DNA of 64,000 bases from G965222505 sp965222505 (GCA_965222505.1 OZ244956.1:3658001-3722000); one strand, 5' to 3'. Shown: positions 1 through 8,892, counted from the first letter of the stretch. Program-made: numbers and translations. Notes: generated by a model from the sequence alone, not told the origin.

Positions 1-973
1 CCGTGATCACCCCGAGGCCGGCTCGGCCGGAGCCGCCTTGTTCATAGGTCATGCCGATGGCTCCGTTGAACATGGGCCAGGTGTCTCCATAGCTGGGGTA
101 GAGCAGGTCAAATACCTGGCGGGTAAAGTAGAGCCAGTTGTTTTGATCGAAGTACCGGGCGTGGTTCCTGCCGATGATTTCCTGAAATTCTCGTTGCCAC
201 GGGGTGACGGCCGTGTGGTAGGGCTCGGCGGCCGGGGCAAAGTAGTAGGGGGCATCGACGCCCTGTTCGTGGAAATCCACATGGACATGTGGCATCCACT
301 GCTGGTAGAGGGCAATGCGGCCCTGCGTTTCCTGTTGCGATTGCCAGGCCCAGTCCCGGTTCAGGTCGAACATGTAATGGTTGGTGCGTCCGTTGGGCCA
401 GGGCTCGACGTGTTCCCACGCTTCGGGGTTAACGTTCATCTCGGCCCCGCGGGTGCGTTTGTACCATTGCACATACCGCTCCCGCCCGTCCGGGTTGATG
501 CAGGGGTCGAGGATGACAACGGTGGAATCCAGCCAGGCCTGGGTCCAGGTGTTGGCCGGGTTGGCGAGGTCGTAGAACGTTTGTAGAAAGGCTTCGGTGG
601 AGACGGATTCGTTGCCGTGTACGTTGTAGCTGAGCCACACCAGGCTTCGGATAGGGCCTTCGATGGCACCTTCCTGCAGGCCGGTCAGCTTGAGGTTGTT
701 GGTGCGGATCGTCTCCAGTTGGTTCATGTTGGCCAGCGCGGACACCATCGCTACCCTCAAGGGCCGCCCTTCATAGGTGGAGCCGTAGGATTGGGTGATC
801 ACATTGGACTGTGCGGCTTCCACATGATCGACATAAGCCATGACCCGGTGGTGCGGCGTGAATTGTGTGCCCAGCGCATACCCCAGAAATTCGGATGGAG
901 ATTGCAAGGTCGGCTGGGCCTGCACGGGGCCGACCAACAGCAAAAGGAAAAGGATAATCAGGAAACGTGGCAT
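1..973 (-). CDS. Secreted M14-family zinc carboxypeptidase, C-terminus cut by window edge
   Basis: One open frame runs on the minus strand from an ATG at 973 off the left edge, about 324 codons, so the C-terminus is missing. The N-terminus is a signal peptide (MPRFLIILFLLLLVGPVQAQ). Visible M14 features are HGNE at about residue 125 (zinc-binding HxxE), then NPDGRERY, then DLNRDW, then HVDFHEQG (third zinc His). M14 enzymes remove C-terminal residues from peptides or act on peptidoglycan; export to the periplasm or outside is inferred from the signal peptide. A divergent secreted propeller gene starts at 1131, so the 157-bp gap probably holds both promoters. Family assignment is secure; the substrate is unknown. 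Confidence 0.88.
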   Translation of the reverse strand, partial: MPRFLIILFLLLLVGPVQAQPTLQSPSEFLGYALGTQFTPHHRVMAYVDHVEAAQSNVITQSYGSTYEGRPLRVAMVSALANMNQLETIRTNNLKLTGLQEGAIEGPIRSLVWLSYNVHGNESVSTEAFLQTFYDLANPANTWTQAWLDSTVVILDPCINPDGRERYVQWYKRTRGAEMNVNPEAWEHVEPWPNGRTNHYMFDLNRDWAWQSQQETQGRIALYQQWMPHVHVDFHEQGVDAPYYFAPAAEPYHTAVTPWQREFQEIIGRNHARYFDQNNWLYFTRQVFDLLYPSYGDTWPMFNGAIGMTYEQGGSGRAGLGVIT

Positions 974-1130
974 AATGTGGTGCTTGGAGAACCGCCGTGG
1001 GTGGGGTAGGAGATCACGCATCGCACATAATACGCCACAGGCCGAAGCTGCGCAAAACGGGTGTGCCGGAACGTTCGCATACGCATGGGGGTAGAGGAAA
1101 TAAAACACAACCGACCTCGCATTTCCATTT

Positions 1131-2009
1131 ATGAAACACCTTCTCGGCCTTGGCCTGGCGGGCCTGTTTTCGGCAAGCCTTGTCCTTACGGCATTTGCCC
1201 AGCCGGCCACCGACATTTATCTCATCGACATGCAGGTGAAGGGCACTTCTTTTACCTTCGGTACGCCCCAACGGGTGACGGATCATGAAGGGTATGACAA
1301 CCAGCCCTTTTTCCTGGCTGATGGGAGCGGCTTTCTCTATGTTTCCTTGCGTGAAGGGCAGACGGATGTTTACCGATATGATCTCGCCCAGGGGGTGACC
1401 TCCCAGGTCACCGACACCCCTGAGAGTGAATACTCCCCGACCATTATGCCGGGAGACACGACGTTCTCGGTCGTTCAGGTAGAATCAGACCAGACCCAAC
1501 GGCTGTGGCAGTTTCCGCTTTCTGGCGGTACCCCGCGGCTCGTTGTGTCCAACCTGAAACCAGTAGGCTACCATGTATGGGGTAATGCCCATACGGTGGG
1601 CGTGTTTATTCTGGGTTCTCCTAACACCTTTCAGATCGCCAACCTGGAAACGGGGGAGGTGAAGCTCGTGGCGGACAATGTGGGGCGCGCCTTTCAGAGT
1701 ATGCCCCGGCAGAACGCGATCAGCTTCGTCCAGAAAAATTTCAAGCCGTGGTCCATCGACCGCTACGACCTGCGTTCGCACCACATCAACCCGGTCGTGG
1801 ATATGCTGGAAGGCGCTGAAGATTATGCCTGGCTTCCCAACGGGGCCGTCATCCTGATGGCCGTCGGCTCCAGACTTTACGCCTGGGAGGTCACCTTCGA
1901 GAATTGGCAGCAAGTGGCCGATCTCTCCACCGTCGGCATCTCAAACATCACCCGTCTGGCCGTGAGCCCCAAAGGCACCCATCTGGCCTTCGTCGCAGAC
2001 GGGAATTGA
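1131..2009 (+). CDS. Secreted TolB/PD40-type beta-propeller protein
   Basis: The 292-residue product starts with a signal peptide (MKHLLGLGLAGLFSASLVLT, then A-F-A-Q). The rest consists of repeated beta-strand blades of the WD40-like PD40 kind: DNQPFFLADGSGFLYVS, EYSPTIMPGDTTFSVVQ and ITRLAVSPKGTHLAFVA follow the pattern polar turn, then hydrophobic strand. Such propellers usually bind peptides or other proteins in the periplasm; no enzyme motif is visible. Six or so blades fit the length. Its only close neighbour is the divergent carboxypeptidase, so a role in handling extracellular peptides is possible but unproven. It is followed by a perfect palindrome at 2023-2040. Confidence 0.75.
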   Translation: MKHLLGLGLAGLFSASLVLTAFAQPATDIYLIDMQVKGTSFTFGTPQRVTDHEGYDNQPFFLADGSGFLYVSLREGQTDVYRYDLAQGVTSQVTDTPESEYSPTIMPGDTTFSVVQVESDQTQRLWQFPLSGGTPRLVVSNLKPVGYHVWGNAHTVGVFILGSPNTFQIANLETGEVKLVADNVGRAFQSMPRQNAISFVQKNFKPWSIDRYDLRSHHINPVVDMLEGAEDYAWLPNGAVILMAVGSRLYAWEVTFENWQQVADLSTVGISNITRLAVSPKGTHLAFVADGN

Positions 2010-2022
2010 CGTATGCACCCCT

Positions 2023-2040
2023 GTAGGGCCATGGCCCTAC
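2023..2040. terminator. Palindrome GTAGGGCCATGGCCCTAC between convergent genes
   Basis: This perfect 18-bp palindrome lies between two convergent genes and touches the stop codon of the minus-strand gene. There is no T-run on either side, so it is either a poor bidirectional terminator or a member of a dispersed palindrome family. Similar G-T-A-G-G-G...C-C-C-T-A-C ends occur at 54151-54178, and related GGGCC stems at 9485 and 28693. Confidence 0.45.
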
Positions 2041-2495
2041 TACGGACCGAGGTTGATTTTCCTCATTGCAGACGCACCTGAACACACGCAGCACCCGAAT
2101 TCGGCGGATTGTTTGACCGAGGCCGGCAGGTCCGAACGCGAAAAATCCGTGTAGCCGAGGTGCAGGAAGAAGTCGCGGGCCGTAAGGGTGAGGAGGTAGA
2201 GGTGGGTCACGCCGTGGTCTTGGGCCAGTTGTTCGGCAGCGGCAACCAAGTCCCGGCCCAGGCCGCGCCCCTGGTACGCTGGGTCCAACGCCACCGAACG
2301 CAACAGGGCCGTTTGGCCGTACACTTCCAGGCCCGCACAGCCGATGACCTGATGCTGGGCACGCAGCACCAGTATCGTCTCCACATGATCCTTGAGGCCG
2401 TCGTGGGGCAGTTCGGCCTGGGCCAGCAAGTCCAGAATGGCAGGAAAATCAGCCGGTTGGGCCGGTGCAAGGGTGAAGGTAAGTGTAGAAGGCAT
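2040..2495 (-). CDS. arsN2: ArsN2-like GNAT N-acetyltransferase
   Basis: The 151-residue protein is a single GNAT domain. LLRSVALDPAYQGRGLGRDL (residues about 66-85) carries the acetyl-CoA pyrophosphate-binding loop Q-x-x-G-x-G. The flanking patterns, GCAGLEVYGQTALLRSVAL, THLYLLTLTARDFFLHLGY and a C-terminal C-x-G-A-S-A-M-R, match the ArsN2 group, which is associated with arsenic resistance operons and acetylates organoarsenicals or related amino compounds. No ars operon genes are nearby, so the arsenic role rests on sequence pattern alone. It is a single-gene unit, convergent with the propeller gene. Confidence 0.7.
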   Translation of the reverse strand: MPSTLTFTLAPAQPADFPAILDLLAQAELPHDGLKDHVETILVLRAQHQVIGCAGLEVYGQTALLRSVALDPAYQGRGLGRDLVAAAEQLAQDHGVTHLYLLTLTARDFFLHLGYTDFSRSDLPASVKQSAEFGCCVCSGASAMRKINLGP

Positions 2496-2562
2496 AGCGT
2501 AAACGTTAGCAAGGCTTGTTTTTCGATAAGTTACTTGCTGCTTGAAAATAAAAGGCTTGTCG

Positions 2563-2580
2563 TGATCGCTTCAGCGATCA
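2563..2580. repeat. Palindrome TGATCGCTTCAGCGATCA upstream of purQ
   Basis: This is a perfect 18-bp inverted repeat (8-bp arms, 2-bp centre) in the 231-bp gap between the divergently oriented arsN2 and purQ. A near copy with one mismatch in the stem lies at 43467-43484 on the other strand, between two convergent genes. That second position argues against a purQ-specific operator. A dispersed palindromic repeat is more likely. Confidence 0.4.
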
Positions 2581-2726
2581 ATTTGCCATTTCAGACAGAA
2601 TAACCATGGACCATTATGTAGGGATTCTTTCTGAATAGCACACCGCGCCATTCCCTTACAAAGACGCTAACCCGTATATTTGGACGCAAGTTCTGTCTTT
2701 ACTCCCCACCGATACACCTGCTTTTC

Positions 2727-3434
2727 ATGTCGATTAAATTCGGAATTGTCCAGTTTCCCGGCTCAAATTGTGACCATGATGCCTACCACGCGGCCAAACA
2801 TGTGTTCAACCAGGAGGCCCGGTTCATCTGGCACAAAGATACGGATCTGGGTGATGTGGATGTGGTGATGCTGCCCGGCGGGTTTTCCTACGGGGATTAC
2901 CTGCGCTCCGGGGCCATCGCCCGGTTTTCCCCGATTATGCAGGCGGTCGTCGAGTTTGCCAACGCCGGCGGATTGGTCATCGGCATCTGTAACGGGTTTC
3001 AGGTACTCTGCGAGTGCGGCCTCCTGCCGGGGGCGCTGATGCGTAATGCCTCTCTTCGCTTTGCCTGCAAGCCGGTCCACCTGCGCGTGGAACGGACGGA
3101 TACGGCATTCACGAATGCCATGCAACCAGACCAAATCCTGACCATCCCGATTGCCCACGGCGACGGCAACTACGTGGCCGATCCCGATACGCTCGAACAG
3201 CTGGAGGCCAACGGACAGGTGATCTTTCGGTATTGCGACCCCGACGGTGCGCTTACTTCGGCCGCCAACCCGAACGGCTCGCTGAACAACATAGCCGGCA
3301 TCGTCAATGAAGCCGGAAACGTGCTGGGTATGATGCCGCACCCGGAGCGGCACGTTGAAGCCCTGCTGGGCCATGCCGACGGTGCGTTCGTCTTCGAGTC
3401 GCTGCTCCACCATGTCGTGCCCACCCCCGTATGA
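2727..3434 (+). CDS. purQ: Phosphoribosylformylglycinamidine synthase subunit PurQ
   Basis: This class I glutamine amidotransferase, 235 residues, is the usual length for free-standing PurQ. It starts with the PurQ hallmark FGIVQFPGSNCDHDA, then GGFSYGDYLRSGAIA. The nucleophilic Cys is in GICNGFQVLCECGLLPG, and the catalytic His and Glu are in MMPHPERH. It supplies ammonia from glutamine to PurL for the fourth step of de novo purine synthesis, converting FGAR to FGAM in the cytoplasm. PurL and PurS are not in the window. The gene overlaps aroA by ATGA, so the two are translationally coupled even though the pathways are unrelated. Confidence 0.95.
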   Translation: MSIKFGIVQFPGSNCDHDAYHAAKHVFNQEARFIWHKDTDLGDVDVVMLPGGFSYGDYLRSGAIARFSPIMQAVVEFANAGGLVIGICNGFQVLCECGLLPGALMRNASLRFACKPVHLRVERTDTAFTNAMQPDQILTIPIAHGDGNYVADPDTLEQLEANGQVIFRYCDPDGALTSAANPNGSLNNIAGIVNEAGNVLGMMPHPERHVEALLGHADGAFVFESLLHHVVPTPV

Positions 3435-4714
3435 TTCAAACGGTACGCCCCGCCCAACGGATAGACGGTACGGTCAACCTGCCGGCCGACAAGTCGCTTT
3501 CGCACCGTGCCGCCCTGTTTGCGGCCCTGTCCGACGGTGTAGCCGAACTCATCGGCTTTTCGGATGCCGATGACCCCCATTCCACGCTGGACTGTTTCCG
3601 TGCCCTGGGGGTACGCATCGAAGCCGAAGGGGATCGCCTCCTGGTGCATGGTCGGGGTATCCGGGGATTGCAGCCACCGACTGAACCACTGGACTGCGGT
3701 AACTCCGGCACCACGATGCGGCTGATGGCCGGGATTCTGGCCGGGCAACCCTTTTCATCGACGCTCACCGGCGACGCATCCCTGAGCACCCGCCCGATGG
3801 ACCGGATCATCGAACCGCTGCGGGCGATGGGGGCGACCATCGAATCCACAGACGGCCATGCTCCCTTGCACATTACCGGAAGGCCACTAAAGGGCATCAC
3901 CTACCCCCTGCCGATGCCCTCGGCCCAGGTAAAATCGTGTGTCTTGCTGGCTGGCATGTATGCCGAAGGAGAAACAACAGTGATCGAACCCGTGCCCTCA
4001 CGGGACCACACGGAACGTATGCTGGGCCTCACACCGGACATTGTAGATGGAAAGCGGCACTTTACCATCAGGCGGCGGCGGCGCATCATCGCACGTCCCT
4101 ACCGGATCCCCGCTGATTTTTCAGCAGCAGCCTTTTTTCTGGTGGCCGGTTCCATTGTGCCCGAAGGCGAACTGCGGATGGAAAAGGTGGGCCTGAACCC
4201 GACGCGCACCGGCTTCCTGAAGGTGTTGCAGCATATGGGCGCAGACATCACCATCAGCAACACTCACATCCTGGGCGGTGAGCCGCTGGCCGATCTGGTT
4301 GTGCGTCCGGCTGCATTGAAGGCCGTCGATGTGTATGGCCCGGCTATTCCCTTGTTGATTGATGAGGTGCCGGTGTTGGCCGTGGCGGCAGCCTGTGCGG
4401 AAGGCAAAACGACCATTCGGGATGCCGCCGAATTGCGGGTCAAGGAAACCGACCGCATTGCGGCCATGGTCAACAACTTGGGCAAAATGGGTGCCGCCAT
4501 CGAGGCGTTGCCGGATGGTATGTGCATTGAAGGTGGGCAGCCCTTGAACGGAGCCTTCATTCCAACTTATAATGACCACCGCATCGCTATGGCAATGGGC
4601 ATCGCGGGCCTGGTCGCCGAAGGCAAAACCCGTATCAAAAAAGCCGAGACGGCCTATGTGTCTTTCCCGGGTTTCTGGGATCAACTCCGGGCCATTATTA
4701 AGGAGAAAACTTAG
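3431..4714 (+). CDS. aroA: 3-phosphoshikimate 1-carboxyvinyltransferase (EPSP synthase)
   Basis: The 427-residue protein catalyses transfer of the enolpyruvyl group from PEP to shikimate-3-phosphate, the sixth step of the shikimate pathway. Visible motifs are LPADKSLSHRAALFAAL (shikimate-3-phosphate binding Lys), DCGNSGTTMRLMAG (PEP-binding loop), STRPMDRIIEPLRAMGA, LRVKETDRIAAM and YNDHRIAMAMGIAG. It overlaps purQ by 4 bp. Its stop codon TAG coincides with the left TA flank of the MITE-like element; deleting that element would leave the same stop in place. The length is normal and all motifs are intact. Confidence 0.95.
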   Translation: MIQTVRPAQRIDGTVNLPADKSLSHRAALFAALSDGVAELIGFSDADDPHSTLDCFRALGVRIEAEGDRLLVHGRGIRGLQPPTEPLDCGNSGTTMRLMAGILAGQPFSSTLTGDASLSTRPMDRIIEPLRAMGATIESTDGHAPLHITGRPLKGITYPLPMPSAQVKSCVLLAGMYAEGETTVIEPVPSRDHTERMLGLTPDIVDGKRHFTIRRRRRIIARPYRIPADFSAAAFFLVAGSIVPEGELRMEKVGLNPTRTGFLKVLQHMGADITISNTHILGGEPLADLVVRPAALKAVDVYGPAIPLLIDEVPVLAVAAACAEGKTTIRDAAELRVKETDRIAAMVNNLGKMGAAIEALPDGMCIEGGQPLNGAFIPTYNDHRIAMAMGIAGLVAEGKTRIKKAETAYVSFPGFWDQLRAIIKEKT

Positions 4715-4930
4715 GCCGTGTTGACAATTAAGCGTAAACGTCGTTTTTGGCCCGTTTCGGGCCGATAACCGGCCCTCTTGGCCCACTCTGCGTTGCATTT
4801 CTCCTGAAATGCGATCCCCGATGATGGATCGGGGGCATTGCAGTCAAAATGCGTCTTGATTGGGCCTGGGCCGATCCACGGCCCTAACGACCTCAAAACC
4901 GCCTGTTGATCTAATGGTCAACACGGCCTA
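4712..4930. mobile_element. MITE-like element, 19-bp terminal inverted repeats flanked by TA
   Basis: The left end TAGGCCGTGTTGACAATTA (4712-4730) and the right end (4912-4930) are inverted repeats matching at 18 of 19 positions. The terminal TA on each side looks like a duplicated TA target, leaving 215 bp between. No ORF of transposase size fits inside. The interior is rich in small hairpins, for example GCATTTC-tcct-GAAATGC near 4794-4811 and a CCCCGAT/ATCGGGG stem near 4818-4833. It lies exactly between the convergent aroA and the MocA-like gene, and it donates the last codons and stop of the latter. IS630/Tc1-like or IS5-group ends are both possible sources. Confidence 0.65.
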
Positions 4931-5565
4931 GTACGGTGCACCGTACTCGTTCGGCGCAGGGCTTCATACCCCTCGGGGGTATCGATGTCTTGAAAACTAT
5001 GCGCGTTGGGCATATCCACCGGTAGTATGTGTTCCAGGTTTTGTTGCAGGATTCTCCGACCCCCTTGTGCACCACGCAGCGCTAGCAAATCCACCCGGTA
5101 TCTGGCCGAAAAAAGGACCGGATGCCCCTGCCGTCCCTGGTGCTGTGGTACCACAATCACGTCTGGATCTTTGGCATAGGCCGATTGAAACGCGTCAATC
5201 AACAAAGTCAGATCCTGTGCATTTAGGAGGGGCAAATCGGCGAGGCATATGAGGTAGCCTGTGGCATTTAGAGGGGCGGCCTCAATGCCGACTCGGAGGG
5301 ATGTACCCATGCCCTCGGCATAGTCCGGGTTGTGTACAAACGTTACCTCAAAATCAGACAGGGCTGTTTCCACCTGTTCGGCTTCATGGCCGGTCACCAC
5401 GAGGATCGGACGCGCCGTTGTTTCCTGAAGCGCGGCTAGGGTATGGACCACCAGAGCGCGGCCCTGAAAGGGCAGGAGCAGCTTGTTCCGGCGGCCCATC
5501 CGGCGCGAGAGGCCAGCGGCCAGTACAAGAGCGGAAGGGATGATTGGTGATTGTTGATTGGGCAT
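4918..5565 (-). CDS. MocA/MobA-like nucleotidyltransferase
   Basis: The protein has about 215 residues from the chosen ATG at 5565. It begins PSALVLAAGLSRRMGRRNKL, the nucleotide-binding G-x-S-x-R-M-G...K motif of the family. It continues with YAEGMGTSLRVGI, the metal-binding CLADLP, GRQGHPVLF and GAQGGRRIL, the pattern of molybdenum-cofactor cytidylyltransferases (MocA). No molybdoenzyme is nearby, so the substrate is uncertain. The start codon and the first residues (M-P-N-Q-Q-S-P-I-I) are encoded by a heptamer array; a farther ATG at 5589 also lies in the repeat. The last four codons come from the inverted-repeat end of the MITE-like element. Confidence 0.82.
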   Translation of the reverse strand: MPNQQSPIIPSALVLAAGLSRRMGRRNKLLLPFQGRALVVHTLAALQETTARPILVVTGHEAEQVETALSDFEVTFVHNPDYAEGMGTSLRVGIEAAPLNATGYLICLADLPLLNAQDLTLLIDAFQSAYAKDPDVIVVPQHQGRQGHPVLFSARYRVDLLALRGAQGGRRILQQNLEHILPVDMPNAHSFQDIDTPEGYEALRRTSTVHRTRPC

Positions 5566-5682
5566 ATTTGATTGATGATTTACGGGCACCCAATCACAAA
5601 CGAGCCGACACGAGTAGCCCTAGCCCGACTGATGCCAATAAGGCGACGCACGCAGTAAATCACCGATCATCAATCACATACG
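5541..5682. repeat. Heptamer repeat locus, TGATTGN class
   Basis: From 5541 the sequence falls into consecutive 7-mers: TGATTGG, TGATTGT, TGATTGG, GCATATT, TGATTGA, TGATTTA. After a spacer it reads CCAATCA and CAAACGA on the opposite strand sense, and a further inverted stretch lies at 5655-5679. The locus sits between the M20 hydrolase gene and the MocA-like gene. It encodes the start of the latter and the last residues of the former. The same class recurs at 34818-35926. Confidence 0.8.
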
Positions 5683-6895
5683 TGGAGGCGCGTTCCCAGA
5701 GGAGGCGGATCAGCGTGTGGGTCATAAGCTCCGTTGCCATTGTGAGGGCTTTCTCGGCGATGTCGAACCGGGCATCGTGGAGCGGATAGCTGGTTTCCGG
5801 GCTGTTGGCAGTCCCTACACGTATCAATGCGCCCGGTACGTGTTTTAGGTAGTGTGCGAAGTCTTCTGCGCCCATGCTCGGGGCCGGTACCCAGAAGATG
5901 GCCTGTACCCCGTGCAGCGCCCGCACCGTTTGTTCGACGGTTTTGATGAGAGATTCGTCATTGACCACCGGGGGGGAGCCCATTCTCATTTGTACATCAA
6001 CTTCGGCCCCGTACAAGGCCCCGATGTGTTGGGCGGTTCTGATGATGTGTTCGCGGAGCTGGGCCTGGGCCTCCACATCAATGCACCGTATCGTCCCGCC
6101 AAATTTCGCCTGCCTGGGAATCACGTTAAACGCGGAGCCGGCGTGGAACTGGCAGATGCTCATGACGGCACTCTGCCGGGTGTCATGGATGCGCCCGACC
6201 ATCTGGTACAGCGCGCTCATGATCTGGCTAGCGACCCAAATCGTATCCACCGATTGATGGGGCCGCGCCGAGTGCCCCGTCGTTGGGCTTTTGACCGTAA
6301 TGGAAAATGAATCTGCCCCGGCCGTGATGGGGCCGACGATCAAGCCGAACCGCCCGATCTGCAGGGTGGGGTCCACATGAATGGCATAGGCGGCATCGAG
6401 GCCATCCAGAACGCCGTCCTTAATCATCTCCGGTGCACCAGAGGGCATGCCTTCCTCGTTGGGTTGGAAGAAGACGCGCACGCGTCCGTGGAGATGAGAC
6501 CGCATTTCGTGCAGGCTCAACGCCACGCCGATGGCAATGGTCGTGTGTACATCGTGGCCGCATAAGTGGGCGATGCCGTCGTTTTTGGAAGCATACGGCA
6601 CCGATTTCATGTCCTGGATGGGCAGGGCATCAATGTCCGCCCGATACCCGATGGTGGGGCCGGGATGTGCGCCTTCAATGTCTACATACAGCCCGGTTTG
6701 GGCAAGGGGCCCATGAACCTCCAGGCCGTAGGCTTCGAGGGTACGGCGGATAAAATTTGAGGTCTCAACTTCCTGGAATCCGAGTTCTGGGTGGGCATGG
6801 AGGTGTTGCCGGATGGAGACCAGAAGGGTATGCAGATCGGGTCGTGCCTCCGGTAGTGAGAAGGAATACCCGTTGTTCGATGGGGGCGTATTCAT
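5660..6895 (-). CDS. M20-family amidohydrolase
   Basis: The 411-residue protein is a metal-dependent amidohydrolase of the M20D type, which cleaves N-acyl amino acids or conjugates. Motifs are RQHLHAHPELGFQEVET, YRADIDALPI (metal Asp), HLCGHDVHTTIAIG (metal His and Cys), QPNEEG (catalytic Glu), GHSARPH in the dimerisation domain, and MGAEDFAHYL near the C-terminus. There is no signal peptide, so it acts in the cytoplasm. The final residues (T-Y-V-I-D-D-R) and the stop are encoded by the heptamer array, so the original C-terminus may have been replaced. It lies 129 bp downstream of the ECF sigma gene on the same strand. Confidence 0.9.
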   Translation of the reverse strand: MNTPPSNNGYSFSLPEARPDLHTLLVSIRQHLHAHPELGFQEVETSNFIRRTLEAYGLEVHGPLAQTGLYVDIEGAHPGPTIGYRADIDALPIQDMKSVPYASKNDGIAHLCGHDVHTTIAIGVALSLHEMRSHLHGRVRVFFQPNEEGMPSGAPEMIKDGVLDGLDAAYAIHVDPTLQIGRFGLIVGPITAGADSFSITVKSPTTGHSARPHQSVDTIWVASQIMSALYQMVGRIHDTRQSAVMSICQFHAGSAFNVIPRQAKFGGTIRCIDVEAQAQLREHIIRTAQHIGALYGAEVDVQMRMGSPPVVNDESLIKTVEQTVRALHGVQAIFWVPAPSMGAEDFAHYLKHVPGALIRVGTANSPETSYPLHDARFDIAEKALTMATELMTHTLIRLLWERASTYVIDDR

Positions 6896-7024
6896 GGGGC
6901 TGCTGCCTTTTTCAAATGTGATCCCTTAAAATAGGCGCTACCCTGAAAATTTCAATCCCCCAACTTGAATCTTCTAAGGAGGTTTTCCTTGCTTTTGATG
7001 CAGGGGAAATCCCCGCACGGTGGT

Positions 7025-7591
7025 TCAAGTTGGTTCCTTCATTTCCCTGAAGAGCCACAGCCGTGCCCGTGCCCAATCGCGTTTGGCCGTGCGTTCCGAT
7101 ATGTTCATTACTTCACCGATCTCCTGAAAGGTCAGGCCGCCGAAGAATTTGTATTCGATCAACTGACCGAGGCGTGAACTTACTTTTTCCAGGCGTTTCA
7201 GGGCTTCATTCAGGTGAAGCAATTCTTCGGCTTTCTGATCCCCCGCTACCTGAAGGTCGTGCAGGGGCAAGTTTGCCTGCCCACCCCCGCGTTTGGCAGC
7301 CATATGCCGCCGCACATAGTCGATCACGATGAACCGCATGGCGCGGGAAGCCGCAGCGAAGAAGTGGGCGCGGTCTTGCCAGTTGGCATTCGTCTGGTCC
7401 ACCATTTTGAGGTAGGCTTCGTGGACCAGCGCTGTGGTGTTGAGGGTGTCTCCGGTACTTCGCCGGGATAGCCGGCGGTGTGCAATTTCCCGAAGCTCAT
7501 CATAGACCAGTGGCATCAGGTCTTGCACCCCGTCCCGGTGACCGTCACGGATGTCATGCAAAAGCTGTGTAATGGCCGGTTGACTAGGCAT
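7025..7591 (-). CDS. ECF-type RNA polymerase sigma factor
   Basis: The protein has 188 residues from the second in-frame ATG (7591); the first, at 7615, adds eight residues. Region 2 covers DLMPLVYDELREIAHRRLSR through TTALVHEAYLKMVDQ and the RAMRFIVIDYVRRHMAAKRG core. Region 4 is a C-terminal helix-turn-helix, GGLTFQEIGEVMNISERTAK. It belongs to the same ECF subgroup as the factors at 53126 and 59579, which in other genomes often lie beside Ser/Thr kinase genes. No kinase is adjacent here. The divergent oxidoreductase gene begins at 7873, leaving a 281-bp shared upstream region in which no clear motif was recognised. Confidence 0.9.
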   Translation of the reverse strand: MPSQPAITQLLHDIRDGHRDGVQDLMPLVYDELREIAHRRLSRRSTGDTLNTTALVHEAYLKMVDQTNANWQDRAHFFAAASRAMRFIVIDYVRRHMAAKRGGGQANLPLHDLQVAGDQKAEELLHLNEALKRLEKVSSRLGQLIEYKFFGGLTFQEIGEVMNISERTAKRDWARARLWLFREMKEPT

Positions 7592-7872
7592 GAGGGTAAC
7601 GGGAAAAACTTTCATAGCACCGTGTGTTGAAGGTCGATGGCTGAGGATGCGAATCGTCTATCAACACAAGCGCAAAGATACGGAAAATCTGGACAAGAAG
7701 GAACGTGCGGGGTGCGACGTAAAAAATGGGAAGTAACCAAAAACTGGCCGGGTAGACGCCTATCAAAGCGGTTTGGGATGGGCCTGGAAGGCATGAGAAC
7801 AGAAAACGTATTACGTCGCATGTTTTTGTACCTTCAGGGCCTGTGTTGCGATAACTATTGACCCCTGTACTT

Positions 7873-8889
7873 ATGAAGGCAATCTCCCTGGAAGCCAGCT
7901 TCGGTCTGGACCATCTGAAATATGTAGAACGGCCTGATCCGCCGTCGCCCGGCCCCGGCCAGGTGATGCTGAAGATGAAAGCAGCCTCGCTCAACTATCG
8001 GGACTATTTGATGGTCACCGGGCAGTACAATGCCCGGCAACCGCTGCCGCTCATTCCCTGTTCAGACGGCGTAGGTGAGGTGGTAGCCCTGGGCGAAGGA
8101 GTCGGCAAGGTGACCGTCGGGGACCGTGTAACACCAACTTTTGGGCAGGGCTGGCTCACCGGTGTGGCCTCCAATGACTTTCGGCACATCACCCTGGGCG
8201 GACCGCTGGACGGCACCCTCACCGAATACATGACCGTCCGCGCCGATAGCGTCATTTCGGCCCCGGCCCACCTCTTGGATGCCGAAGCCGCCACACTCCC
8301 CTGTGCTGCGCTCACGGCCTGGAACGCACTCATTGAACAGGGCAACCTTCAGCCCGGCGAAACCGTCGTCATTCAGGGCACCGGTGGGGTGGCGTTGTTT
8401 GCGCTGCTGTTCGCCAAAATGGCTGGGGCGGAAGTCATCATCACCTCCAAAAGCGACGAAAAGCTGGAACGCTGTCGCGCCCTCGGGGCCGATCATACCC
8501 TGAACTACAAAGCCATACCAGACTGGGGCAAAGCGGCCCGCAAAATCACCGGTGGCGGAGCTGATCATGTCATTGAATTGGGTGGGGCAGACACCCTCAA
8601 ACAATCCCTGCGGGCCATTCGTCCGGGGGGCATCATCAGCATGATCGGTGTACTCGGGGGGCCGGTGGCCGAGGTGGTCTTGCCGCTGGTCGTGATGCAG
8701 AACATCCGGTTGCAGGGTGTCACCGTCGGCTCGGCGGCCATGCACGCCCGGATGGCAAAGGCCATCGCCTTGCACCAGCTCAGGCCGGTCGTGGATCGGG
8801 TTTTCCCGATGGAGGAAGCCCGTGCGGCCTTTGAGTACCTCGAAGCCGGTCGGCATTTCGGGAAAGTGGGTATTGCCGTAGGAGGCTGA
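7873..8889 (+). CDS. Zinc-type/quinone-oxidoreductase-like MDR dehydrogenase
   Basis: The 338-residue member of the medium-chain dehydrogenase/reductase superfamily starts at the ATG at 7873. It has a GroES-like N-domain (AASLNYRDYLMVTGQY, then PCSDGVGEVVALGEGV) and a Rossmann domain with GETVVIQGTGGVALFALLFA. The N-terminal pattern and the lack of a structural-zinc Cys cluster point to an NAD(P)-dependent alcohol dehydrogenase or quinone reductase. The substrate is not readable from sequence. It is followed after 3 bp by a membrane protein gene, so the two probably form an operon. Confidence 0.85.
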   Translation: MKAISLEASFGLDHLKYVERPDPPSPGPGQVMLKMKAASLNYRDYLMVTGQYNARQPLPLIPCSDGVGEVVALGEGVGKVTVGDRVTPTFGQGWLTGVASNDFRHITLGGPLDGTLTEYMTVRADSVISAPAHLLDAEAATLPCAALTAWNALIEQGNLQPGETVVIQGTGGVALFALLFAKMAGAEVIITSKSDEKLERCRALGADHTLNYKAIPDWGKAARKITGGGADHVIELGGADTLKQSLRAIRPGGIISMIGVLGGPVAEVVLPLVVMQNIRLQGVTVGSAAMHARMAKAIALHQLRPVVDRVFPMEEARAAFEYLEAGRHFGKVGIAVGG

Positions 8890-8892
8890 GGC

